Shown here in pieces: positions 18,390 to 25,967 of a stretch of DNA of 64,000 nt. Each line of letters starts with the position of its first letter. Position 1 is the stretch's first letter. This stretch comes from Sutterella sp034104065. Lineage in GTDB: Bacteria > Pseudomonadota > Gammaproteobacteria > Burkholderiales > Burkholderiaceae_F. The DNA lies in the NCBI GenBank assembly GCA_034104065.1, contig JAXEEN010000126.1, forward strand, positions 1-64,000, read 5' to 3'. Position numbers and translations under genes: made by a program. The notes beneath the pieces were generated by a model that worked only from the letters and a program-made list of their open reading frames with translations, searched no databases and had not been told where the DNA came from.

Positions 18390-19328
18390 GTGAAGACTCT
18401 TGATCATAAATTGGTCGTTGCCGTATCCTCACGAGCACTTTTCGACTTAGAAGAAGAGCATGCTCTATTCGAACACCAAGGCTATAAAGCCTTTCGTGAC
18501 TTTCAGATTCTTCATAAAAACGATCCTCTTCGACCTGGAGTAGCTTTTCCCTTTGTCAGACGATTGCTTGAGCTCAACAGTCTGTTTGACGACTCCTCTC
18601 CGTTTCGTGTTGTCGCTCTATCGAGGAACTCCCCCGAAACGGCTCAGCGATTTTTTAATTCGTGCAAACATTACGATCTGCCGATTACAGCAGGAGCCTT
18701 TACATCAGGTCAATCAACCTTTCCATTTCTTAAAGCCTTCAATGTCTCTCTTTTTCTGAGTGCTAATCCCGACAGCGTCCGCAGAGCGATTGCAGCACAT
18801 CAGCCCGCAGGTTTGGTTCTGCCTGCTCCGGTGGAAGATGAAGATACCAGCCCGTCGCTGAGAATCGCCTTTGACTTCGATGGAGTCATTGCGGACGATG
18901 AAAGTGAAAGAGAGTTCCAGAAAGAAGGACTGCAGGGTTTTCACAAACTGGAACAGGCCAAAGCCTCTACACCTCATTCTCCAGGGCCTCTAAAAAAACT
19001 GTTTGAACAATTATCGGAATTCCAACGGCTTGACTACAGGCTGAGAGGCAGCTCCGATCCTTACTTCGAACCGGCCATCAGAATTTCGATTGTGACATCA
19101 CGCGGAGCTACCAGCGGAGAACGACTTATAACCACACTCAAAAGCTTTGGCATGAGTGCAGCGGAACTTTTTCTTTTGGACGGTCTGGACAAGAAACCAA
19201 TCCTTGAAGCAATTCGTCCCCATATTTTTTTCGACGATCAAGCCAACAACCTTAAGACCAGTATCGGCATTGTTCCCAGCGTATTGATTCCCTTCGGAAT
19301 TCATAATGCCGAAAAGAGCGATATCTGA
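18390..19328 (+). CDS. Cytosolic 5'-nucleotidase (NT5C1-like family)
   Basis: The protein (312 residues from the GTG at 18390) resembles the bacterial relatives of cytosolic 5'-nucleotidase 1A (PF06189-type), which dephosphorylate nucleoside monophosphates. Landmarks are AVSSRALFDLEEEHALFE near the start, ALSRNSPETAQRFFNS, KAFNVSLFLSANPDSVRRAI, a second aspartate motif FDFDGVIADDESER, and IFFDDQANN near the end. The frame opens at a TTG inside the hairpin after gyrB, but GTG at 18390 has AAAGGA eight bases upstream and is preferred. It probably shares a transcript with the FadH-like gene. Confidence 0.8.
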   Translation: MKTLDHKLVVAVSSRALFDLEEEHALFEHQGYKAFRDFQILHKNDPLRPGVAFPFVRRLLELNSLFDDSSPFRVVALSRNSPETAQRFFNSCKHYDLPITAGAFTSGQSTFPFLKAFNVSLFLSANPDSVRRAIAAHQPAGLVLPAPVEDEDTSPSLRIAFDFDGVIADDESEREFQKEGLQGFHKLEQAKASTPHSPGPLKKLFEQLSEFQRLDYRLRGSSDPYFEPAIRISIVTSRGATSGERLITTLKSFGMSAAELFLLDGLDKKPILEAIRPHIFFDDQANNLKTSIGIVPSVLIPFGIHNAEKSDI

Positions 19329-19365
19329 CCGCCTTTGATTTTCATTTATTTCTCTCAACATCCGT

Positions 19366-21393
19366 ATGGCTATGGCTCAGTACCCTCATTTGTTTCTGCC
19401 GCTTAAGGTCGGCGCTCATTTCCTCAGAAACAGAATCGTCATGGCTCCAGTCGAGACTGGTTTGGAGAGCCACAACCGGTTCAGCAACGACTTCATTCGG
19501 TTTTATTGCGAGCGCGCTGAAAATGATGTCGGTCTTTTGATAGTGAGAAACGGTGCAGTACACAGCTCGGGTCTACGCCGTTTGTCAGAGCCACTTTTGA
19601 ATGCATCGCTGACTAATGATGCCGTTCGTTTGACTGACGCCATTCATTCCCGCGGTGCCAAAATCATTCTTCAGCTTGTTCATCATGGCGCGGATTCCGA
19701 TCACGTCTTTGCCATGTCGGCTTCTCGTTTTCGCAATCCGAATACAGGAAGAATCGTCAGAAGAATGCCGGGGTTGATGATTTCCCACATGATCAGCCTT
19801 TATGCTCTCAAAGCATATGAAGCAGTAAATCACGGACACTTCGACGGAATTGAAGTCGATGGAGGTCACCTTTCGCTTCCCAATACTTTTAGTACCCCAG
19901 CACTAAACCGAAGACGAGATAAATGGGGCTATCAGGGGAAACTCAATTTTGCCGTTGAATTGATTCGACGCATCCGAAGTTTCATCGGTCCTTCCCCTAT
20001 CCTTTCTTACCGCCTGTCTCTCATCGACATTGACCCCAAGGGAAGTGAATGGCACGATCTTCTGGCATTTGCACAGGCACTGAAATACGAAGGCGTAAAT
20101 CTTTTCAGTTTCGATATCGGTCTTGACGTCAATTCTGTACCGGTTGGCACTGATCTGACGCCCAACGGGGTTTGGACGCCTTTTATGGAAAAATTTTCTT
20201 CTGAAATAAAAGTTCCAGTTATCTTTGGAGGAAAACTCAGAAGTCCGGAAATGATGAACCGTCTGATCGAACAGAATATTACCTGTCTGGTCGAACTCGG
20301 ACGCCCTTTGATCGCAGACAAAGCCTGGGGCTCTAAAGTAAAAAACGAAGAATCCCCCGTGCCCTGCGTCAGCTGTCCTCAGGGCTGTCTTTCAAAACCG
20401 GCTGAAGGGGGTATGCCCAGACTGTGCTGCCTGCCGGGCAGCATCCCTCTCGTCCCTTACGAGCGCCGAGAAGGAGAAAAGGTACTTGTCGTCGGAGGCG
20501 GACCTGCAGGAATGTCGGCAGCTCGGCAAGCAGCTGTCACCGGCTACCAAGTCACACTTGTTGATGAGAACGATGAGCTAGGTGGGCTGTACCGACTCTG
20601 CGCAAAGATTCCCGGGCGAAATGCAATTACAGACCTGCTTCACAAACAGGAAGAAGAACTTCTTAGCCTTGGAGTCAGCATCATCAAGAAAACCGTGGTC
20701 ACTCCTGGCTGGATCGAAGAACATTACAATCGTCATCTGCTGATCCTCGCTACCGGTCGTGAGTCTGTGATTCCTGACATTCACGGTATTGACAGTCAAA
20801 ATGTATTGACTTTTGAAGATCTGCTTCTGAACCGAATTCCTGTCGGACACCGAGTTGCTGTCATCGGTTCACATCCGATCGCGGCGGATATTGGTCGGTA
20901 TCTTTGCGCTCCGGATATTCAAAGTTTCAACGACTGGCTCTGCGCGTGGGGAATAGGAGACCCAGCCTTTCACAAAGGGGGCATGTTGGGCGTTGTTCCT
21001 CACCTGGAAACTGTTCATCGCAAGCTGTACCTCCTATCTCCTTCAAGACAGTCTTTGGAAGAGAATTTCAGAGCCCATAAACGTTTAAGTGAATTGCAAT
21101 GGCTGCGTATGCATGGCGCCAATATTTTTGATCAGGTCCGCATCGAACAAATCGATCCCTACTCGATCAAAGTCCGTACGGAAGGAGAAGACTCAGCATC
21201 TGTTTTTCGGGTCGATCATGTCGTAGTGGCTGACTTACTTGAACCGCGAGAAGATCTTGCGAAAGCACTCGATGAGGTTGACAGAAAATACACGACAGCA
21301 GGCAGCATGAAACGGGGAACAAGCGCTTTCTTCGGAGCATGTGAGACAGGCTTAGACGGACGCATCGCAGTGCAGCATCTTCATCGGAAATGA
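19366..21393 (+). CDS. FadH-like NADH:flavin oxidoreductase / Fe-S flavoprotein, divergent
   Basis: A 675-residue protein with the architecture of 2,4-dienoyl-CoA reductase: an old-yellow-enzyme barrel (about 1-330), a 4Fe-4S cluster motif (Cys334, Cys337, Cys341 and Cys354/355), then an FAD/NAD(P) domain with VLVVGGGPAGMSAARQAA. Compared from memory with E. coli FadH, the catalytic Tyr and His positions read Ser170 and Asp254, and the usual GxGxxG of the second nucleotide fold reads IGSHPIAADIG. The fold and cofactors thus seem kept while the active site differs, so the substrate is unlikely to be dienoyl-CoA. It ends the plus-strand run before the proposed origin. No clear ribosome-binding site is seen; the start could be codon 1 or 3. 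Confidence 0.75.
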   Translation: MAMAQYPHLFLPLKVGAHFLRNRIVMAPVETGLESHNRFSNDFIRFYCERAENDVGLLIVRNGAVHSSGLRRLSEPLLNASLTNDAVRLTDAIHSRGAKIILQLVHHGADSDHVFAMSASRFRNPNTGRIVRRMPGLMISHMISLYALKAYEAVNHGHFDGIEVDGGHLSLPNTFSTPALNRRRDKWGYQGKLNFAVELIRRIRSFIGPSPILSYRLSLIDIDPKGSEWHDLLAFAQALKYEGVNLFSFDIGLDVNSVPVGTDLTPNGVWTPFMEKFSSEIKVPVIFGGKLRSPEMMNRLIEQNITCLVELGRPLIADKAWGSKVKNEESPVPCVSCPQGCLSKPAEGGMPRLCCLPGSIPLVPYERREGEKVLVVGGGPAGMSAARQAAVTGYQVTLVDENDELGGLYRLCAKIPGRNAITDLLHKQEEELLSLGVSIIKKTVVTPGWIEEHYNRHLLILATGRESVIPDIHGIDSQNVLTFEDLLLNRIPVGHRVAVIGSHPIAADIGRYLCAPDIQSFNDWLCAWGIGDPAFHKGGMLGVVPHLETVHRKLYLLSPSRQSLEENFRAHKRLSELQWLRMHGANIFDQVRIEQIDPYSIKVRTEGEDSASVFRVDHVVVADLLEPREDLAKALDEVDRKYTTAGSMKRGTSAFFGACETGLDGRIAVQHLHRK

Positions 21394-21491
21394 ACGCAAG
21401 ATATTGATCATAATGAAAAACATCATCTAATCCACAAGGATTTCACAGGGTAACCCACACGTTATCCACAGGGTGAATTTTCATTAAAACG

Positions 21492-21517
21492 GGGCTCTTC
21501 TGTGAAGAGCCCTTTTT
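21492..21517 (+). terminator. Intrinsic terminator after the FadH-like gene
   Basis: GGGCTCTTC, a TGT loop, GAAGAGCCC and then five T residues form a textbook plus-strand terminator 99 bases after the stop codon. It lies inside the proposed origin, and would keep transcription from the 5'-nucleotidase/FadH-like operon from entering the AT-rich unwinding region. Confidence 0.92.
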
Positions 21518-21537
21518 GCTGGATCTAGAAAGAACAT

Positions 21538-21636
21538 GCAAATGGATCATTTTTTAGTTATTGTTAGTGCGGGACTGTTTTCTCTACTCTGTTTATTCTT
21601 TCTTTATATCTAAATATTAGTAGTAGTAAGTAGTAG
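21538..21636. promoter_or_regulatory. AT-rich candidate unwinding element with DnaA-trio-like run
   Basis: The stretch from about 21538 to 21617 is visibly T- and A-rich. It ends with TAG-TAG-TAG-TAA-G-TAG-TAG at 21618-21636. Next is a 14-base GC-richer palindrome (GCAAC, TCGG, GTTGC at 21637-21650) and directly a perfect DnaA box at 21651-21659. Trinucleotide runs separated from a DnaA box by a GC-rich spacer are the published basal unwinding design (DnaA-trio). The match is by pattern only. Confidence 0.65.
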
Positions 21637-21861
21637 GCAACTCGGGTTGCTGTGGATAACTGGTTTTTCTATAGGAAAATTAGATCCTTAAGGTGAAGAA
21701 AAAGCTGTGGACAAGCCTCTGAAAAGCTTGTGAACAATACGGAATAATGTGTGGACAGATTTGCGTTCGTCTGAACGAGCAAAAAAGTTATCCACAAACC
21801 GAGGGAACTGTTCGAAAAGTTGTCCTCACCGTTATCCACACTAACGAAAACTTTTTTGTTT

Positions 21862-22593
21862 ATGAGTGTAAAGATTATTCCTTGGCTCTCCCCCCGCCTG
21901 TCGCAATCAATGTCTGGGGTGCTGACCGGGTTGGGACATTCTGTGAGGTTTCCCAGAGGCGAGGTGATCTATTCATCTCCGGGACTCTTTGAGAAGCTGA
22001 TGTTCGTTCGTTCAGGCTTTGTTGTCAAAGCATTGTTGGATCCTGTACGAGAAGAGCCTCTGCTTCTTTCTATGGCAGGGTCAGGCTCTTTGTGCGGCAG
22101 TTATGAGAACTTGTATGTCCGTGATCGAATGCCTCGCAGGCACTGGTGTCTGACTAGTACGGAGGTGCTGGTGGTCAATCAGGAGCTTCTTCTGAAGATT
22201 GCTGACGAACATTCACAGTGGCAGCGTGAGCTTTCCAGTTATTCTTCTTCCGCTGCTCTTTGCGACAGAATGGGAATGTTTCTTAACCATTCAGGGACTG
22301 TGGAACAACGTCTCGGCAGTTTGCTGATTCTCATGCTTCAGGAAAATAATCCAGGAATCATGAAACATTTTCTGACGCAGGGTATCGAGTGGGTTGAGCT
22401 GCCGTTTCTGCCCGACAAAGTGACTGTTGCACGTCTTATCGGATGTAACTTTGAGCAGATTGAAGCAACCATTCGCGTCTGGGTTGGATGCGACGCCATT
22501 CGTAAGCGAGGACGAAAAATTTGGTTCCGCCGTCAGATTTTTGAGGCCTATTGGAATTGGCTTCTGCCTTTTTTGCAACAACAATCAATCTGA
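21862..22593 (+). CDS. CRP/FNR-type transcription regulator
   Basis: A 243-residue protein with an N-terminal cupin-like effector domain (about residues 15-120), a connecting helix and a C-terminal winged helix seen as LPDKVTVARLIGCNFEQIEATIRVW then IRKRGRKIWF. The residues that hold cAMP in CRP (the GE and RS pairs) are not recognisable, and there is no N-terminal cysteine cluster as in FNR, so its signal is unknown. The upstream TTG at 21820 would put a DnaA box inside the gene; the ATG at 21862 is preferred. Two perfect DnaA boxes lie in its 5' region, so DnaA could affect its expression. Confidence 0.8.
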   Translation: MSVKIIPWLSPRLSQSMSGVLTGLGHSVRFPRGEVIYSSPGLFEKLMFVRSGFVVKALLDPVREEPLLLSMAGSGSLCGSYENLYVRDRMPRRHWCLTSTEVLVVNQELLLKIADEHSQWQRELSSYSSSAALCDRMGMFLNHSGTVEQRLGSLLILMLQENNPGIMKHFLTQGIEWVELPFLPDKVTVARLIGCNFEQIEATIRVWVGCDAIRKRGRKIWFRRQIFEAYWNWLLPFLQQQSI

Positions 22594-22662
22594 CGGATGG
22601 GGATACTGCAGTAGGGCTAAACTGTGATCCCGCAGCGTAAGTTTTTGGGGGAAGGAATATCA

Positions 22663-23304
22663 ATGAGATTTGACAAGCGGCTGATGTTAGTCGGAGTAAT
22701 AGCTGTGTCTGGTTTGCTGAGCGGTTGTGCTCCTATTCTTGTTGGTGGGGCTGCAATCACTTCAGCTACCGTTATGACTGACCGGCGTTCCACAGGGTCT
22801 ATTGTGAACGATGAAGTGCTTGAAAAACGAGTTGCATATGAGATTCAACAAGCAATAGGTTACGAGAGACACCACATTTCTGTCACCAGCTATGACGGAA
22901 AAGTTTTGCTTTCCGGAGAAGTTGCCTCTGAACAGGAAAAAATGGTGGCTCAGCGTGTTGCTTCGCAGAGCGTTGACGTTGCCTCTGTACTGAATGAATT
23001 GGCTGTGATGGATCCTTCGTCTGTTCCGACCCGAATCTCGGATTCGATGTTGGCAACAAAAGTTCGTAGCACAATCATTGCCACCAAGCAGATATCACTT
23101 AATCAAATGAAGGTTACCGTTGAGCGCGGTATTGTTTATTTGATGGGCATTGTTACAGCAGTTGAAGCTGACACAGCCAGTCGCACCGCAGCAGAGGTTT
23201 CTGGCGTTCAACAGGTTGTGGCTTGTTTCTCTGTTGAAAGCGAAGAACAGGTTCGGCAGCGATTGAAAGACCTTCAGACTTCAGCTCCCGCTGACGAAAA
23301 ATAA
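22663..23304 (+). CDS. BON-domain outer membrane lipoprotein (DolP/YraP-like)
   Basis: A 213-residue protein with a lipoprotein signal: MRFDKRLMLVGVIAVSGLLSGC, cut before the Cys of LLSGC. Two BON domains follow (about residues 55-120 and 130-195; KVLLSGEVASEQEK and GIVYLMGIVTAVEA are the core strands). DolP-type proteins support outer membrane integrity and bind anionic lipids at division sites in E. coli. The start at 22663 is backed by GGGGGAAGGA just upstream. It is 69 bases after the regulator gene and may share its transcript. Confidence 0.85.
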   Translation: MRFDKRLMLVGVIAVSGLLSGCAPILVGGAAITSATVMTDRRSTGSIVNDEVLEKRVAYEIQQAIGYERHHISVTSYDGKVLLSGEVASEQEKMVAQRVASQSVDVASVLNELAVMDPSSVPTRISDSMLATKVRSTIIATKQISLNQMKVTVERGIVYLMGIVTAVEADTASRTAAEVSGVQQVVACFSVESEEQVRQRLKDLQTSAPADEK

Positions 23305-23318
23305 CTGGATTTGTTTAC

Positions 23319-23353
23319 AAAAAGAAAGGACACCAAAGGTGTCCTTTCTTTTT
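23319..23353. terminator. Bidirectional terminator between BON lipoprotein and menA-like gene
   Basis: A 16-bp stem (23319-23334 with 23338-23353) around an AAA loop, core GGACACC with GGTGTCC, flanked by A and T runs on both sides. It serves two convergent genes. Confidence 0.92.
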
Positions 23354-23413
23354 ATTACCGACTCTATGTGAAGGGAGAGAAGGGACTCCCATACGCATAC
23401 AAAATGGTTAGGT

Positions 23414-24328
23414 TCATAGAAAAAGCCAGGAAACAAGTGCTCCTATGGCAAAGAGAACAGAATATTTCAGCTCCAGCTTGACGCATGCAAACATGGTCTG
23501 GTTGAGAGCCTCATGCTGAAATTTCTTCATGTCGCGAGGAATGCTGATGCAGTCTGTACAGCATAAAAATACGATCAGGCAGGGCCACAGTTTCGGGTCC
23601 GTGCAGATCATGATGGCGGTCAATATGAACGGGACGAGCATCAGTCCCTTGAATAATGTCATAAATGGACCGTCATGCAAAACGACGGCTAGAGTACGTC
23701 TTCCGATACTTCGATCGTGTACTCTGTCTCTCCAGTTATTGATGCAGAGAACCCCGGACGCGATGCTGCCCAGGGCAATACCGAGAAGGACTGCGTTCAC
23801 GGACAGGAATCCTGTTTGCAGATAGTATGTGCCGCAGACCGCCGTAAGGCCAAAAAAAATCAGAACTGTCAGTTCGCCAAACGGCGTATAAGCTATCGGG
23901 CAAGGACCTCCCATATAGGCATAAGCAGCAGTCACCGAAGCTAATCCTACGAGTGCAAATATCCATCCGCCAAAATATATCAAGATTGCCGTATTAATCA
24001 AAGACAGAGCTATGGCAACAAAGATTCCACGTCGGGCGGCAGTTATGCTGATCCATCCCATGCTGGTTGCTCTTGGAAGACCTTTTCGATTCCCTGTTTC
24101 AGCCTTGCGCTCGGTGTAGCCTAGATCGTTTTTCATATTGCTGACAATCTGCATGAGCAAGGCAATTGTCAGAGTGAAGACGGCGATGGTTGGAGACAAA
24201 CAATCTGTTTCGGTCAGGGCAAGAGATAAAGATGCGATAACCGGCGCAACCGCTACTCCCCATGTTTTCGGACGAGTAAAGGCGGCCCAGGCCTTAAAAC
24301 TTCCCGGTCGGATATCTTTGCTATTCAT
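23414..24328 (-). CDS. menA: UbiA-family prenyltransferase, MenA-like (menaquinone synthesis)
   Basis: A 304-residue membrane protein with about eight helices. MenA transfers a polyprenyl chain onto 1,4-dihydroxy-2-naphthoate. Supporting segments are RPKTWGVAVAPVIAS near the start, the NMKNDLGYTER loop, GGPCPIAYTPFGELTV, and the second aspartate loop NNWRDRVHDRSIGRRTLAV. The first loop keeps one Asp (ND) but has Tyr and Lys where most UbiA-type enzymes have the following aspartates, so the assignment to MenA is likely but not certain; a related prenyltransferase is possible. It runs toward the BON gene and lies 12 bases after the ybeD-like gene on the same strand. Confidence 0.7.
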   Translation of the reverse strand: MNSKDIRPGSFKAWAAFTRPKTWGVAVAPVIASLSLALTETDCLSPTIAVFTLTIALLMQIVSNMKNDLGYTERKAETGNRKGLPRATSMGWISITAARRGIFVAIALSLINTAILIYFGGWIFALVGLASVTAAYAYMGGPCPIAYTPFGELTVLIFFGLTAVCGTYYLQTGFLSVNAVLLGIALGSIASGVLCINNWRDRVHDRSIGRRTLAVVLHDGPFMTLFKGLMLVPFILTAIMICTDPKLWPCLIVFLCCTDCISIPRDMKKFQHEALNQTMFACVKLELKYSVLFAIGALVSWLFL

Positions 24329-24340
24329 AAAGCACCGTGT

Positions 24341-24634
24341 TCACAGAACAACCTTGACCATAGGGTGAGAGGTAAGAGCCCGGTAGAAATTATCCAACTG
24401 ATCTTTGGATTGGGCGTTGACTGTGACAGTCAGTGCCATGTATTTCTTGGTTTTTGAATAGCTGATCCCGAATGTACTGCTGTCAAAATCTGCAAAATGC
24501 TGAATTGTCAGATCGCGAATGATGCCGGGAAAGGCAGGATTGTTCAGTCCCATGATTTTGACAGGAAAAGCCATGGGAAACTGCATGAGAGGTGTCAGAT
24601 CATCAGGCTGCATGCTGTTGTTATTGTCGGTCAT
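24341..24634 (-). CDS. YbeD/DUF493 family protein
   Basis: A 97-residue protein with the DUF493 fold segments QFPMAFPVKIMGLNNPAFP and TVTVNAQSKDQLDNFYRAL, ending SHPMVKVVL. The start at 24634 has AAGGA upstream. In E. coli ybeD lies between dacA and lipB; here it follows a DacA-like gene, so that part of the ancestral order remains. Function is unknown (ACT-like fold, possibly regulatory). Confidence 0.88.
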   Translation of the reverse strand: MTDNNNSMQPDDLTPLMQFPMAFPVKIMGLNNPAFPGIIRDLTIQHFADFDSSTFGISYSKTKKYMALTVTVNAQSKDQLDNFYRALTSHPMVKVVL

Positions 24635-24760
24635 AAATTGTCCTTGGAATCTTGATCCGTAGGAAATTGCACATTGTTTCCGATCCAAAGCCTTCGGAAA
24701 CAAAGCTATCGAAACGAAACGTCAGCCCAAAAAAGAGTCTGACAAACCTTGTGACAGAGG

Positions 24761-25765
24761 TCAGAGGCTTTCGGAAGCCATTCTGATGGTATCAGCTACC
24801 CGCTTCCAAAAGCCGCCTTCACTGATCGATTCGGCGGAAACAACGGGAACGGAAACGAGAGATTGTTTGTGAAACAACACCTCAAGCTTTCCCAATTCAG
24901 TACCTTCCGCCACTGGTGCGGTTATAGGGAGCCGGCAGTTCATTCGGATTGTAAACTCATCAGGCGCTTTTTCGGTCAAATCACTTCTTCGTAGAGTAAT
25001 CACAGCATCATCAGCCGCAGCTACTTTCAGAATATCTGATTTTCCTTTAAAGATTGGCAGAGTACCGACAATTTCTCCTTTTTTGACAGCTTTGAATGTT
25101 TCAAAATTCAGATTGCCCTCAGTAATCAGATGGGACGTGGAATCTGCCAAGTCACGCGCATCCTCGGCATTAAGAATGACGGCTAAGAGACGTCGTACAT
25201 TGAGAGTTGGTTTAGGGTTGATAGATACGAAGATACCGCTCCACTGATGATCGCCGAGTGTCGAAGTAATGCCGTAGACCGTACTGCTTTGCCAAAAGTG
25301 TGCATTATTTCTGGAGGCGGCTTCTGAGACACTTTTCAGATCAGACAGAGCCTCAAATAACTGGCGGTTGTGAAGAAAACAATATTCAGCCAAACGTGCC
25401 AGATCATGAGCGGTGCTTGCCTGATTTCTATCTTCTGTAGCTGTCGCTGAAATGAAGGTTGTACGTGTCATGCCCAGCGCAGAAATTAGTCTGCTGATCG
25501 ATTTGGTGAGATCGGACGGCAGTGTTTCTGGTGTTTCACGAATTTGATGGGCTGCTGCCGAAATGTCACTCGCAGTTCCTGTTGTGAGCGCGATTGCTGA
25601 TGCCAGTTCAACGAGAGATCCGGGGTTGATAGGTAAGGAAATATTGGAAGACATCAGAATTTGCCGACTGTCGAGGTCCTGCAATACGAATGCAGAAGGA
25701 GCGGCATGAGCTGAGGCTGATAACAACGTGCTCAGATAGATCAAAGCAATATAGATGAGACGCAT
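24761..25765 (-). CDS. DacA-like penicillin-binding protein, catalytic motifs lost
   Basis: A 334-residue protein with signal peptide (cleavage likely after SASAHA) that aligns from memory with D-alanyl-D-alanine carboxypeptidase DacA over its whole length, including the C-terminal beta domain (LPIFKGKSDILKVAAADDA; LPITAPVAEGTELGKLEVLF; GGFWKRVADTIRM). The catalytic motifs are altered: the SxxK site (SLTK in DacA) reads SLVE at residues 50-53, the segment that should carry SxN is missing, and the KTG box reads ITS at 166-168. It is therefore probably not a working carboxypeptidase; a structural or peptidoglycan-binding role is possible. Homology runs in one frame on both sides of each change, so this is not a frameshift. 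No ribosome-binding site is clear. Confidence 0.8.
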   Translation of the reverse strand: MRLIYIALIYLSTLLSASAHAAPSAFVLQDLDSRQILMSSNISLPINPGSLVELASAIALTTGTASDISAAAHQIRETPETLPSDLTKSISRLISALGMTRTTFISATATEDRNQASTAHDLARLAEYCFLHNRQLFEALSDLKSVSEAASRNNAHFWQSSTVYGITSTLGDHQWSGIFVSINPKPTLNVRRLLAVILNAEDARDLADSTSHLITEGNLNFETFKAVKKGEIVGTLPIFKGKSDILKVAAADDAVITLRRSDLTEKAPDEFTIRMNCRLPITAPVAEGTELGKLEVLFHKQSLVSVPVVSAESISEGGFWKRVADTIRMASESL

Positions 25766-25967
25766 TGCTGAAATCAGGAGAAATTGACAGATTTTGAACA
25801 ATGAGATCAAGTCATATTTTACAAACCCTCAATTTGTTCCCGGATTAAAGCCGTTGCATGAATCAGCAAAACGATGGATTGGAGGGAGCGTGCAGATCGT
25901 CGTCGTGCGATTTTTTCTCGCTAGACTATGATCGTTTGTCGGTTTTTACTAGGAGCGCCTGACTGGA

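Larger units (their letters stand above)
21394..21861. other. Proposed replication origin (oriC) with DnaA-box cluster
   Basis: No gene occupies this 468-base segment. Perfect TTATCCACA boxes lie at 21462-21470 (+), 21651-21659 (-), 21788-21796 (+) and 21832-21840 (+). One-mismatch boxes lie at 21428-21436 (+), 21706-21714 (-) and 21729-21737 (-), and weaker matches near 21451 and 21750. Between the first and second perfect boxes is an AT-rich stretch (about 21538-21620) that ends in a TAG-repeat run. Four GATC sites are scattered through it. This combination is the usual make-up of a bacterial origin and is far richer than the rpmH-dnaA spacer. It is an inference from sequence pattern. Confidence 0.75.

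Noticed and set aside
24676..24701. GTTTCCGA/TCGGAAAC hairpin between the DacA-like and ybeD genes as terminator
   Set aside because: An 8-bp stem is present, but there is no T-run on either side, and both genes are on one strand with likely read-through.
24761..25765. Idea that the DacA-like gene is a frameshifted pseudogene
   Set aside because: Family similarity continues in the same frame before, between and after the altered motifs, and the signal peptide and C-terminal domain are intact.
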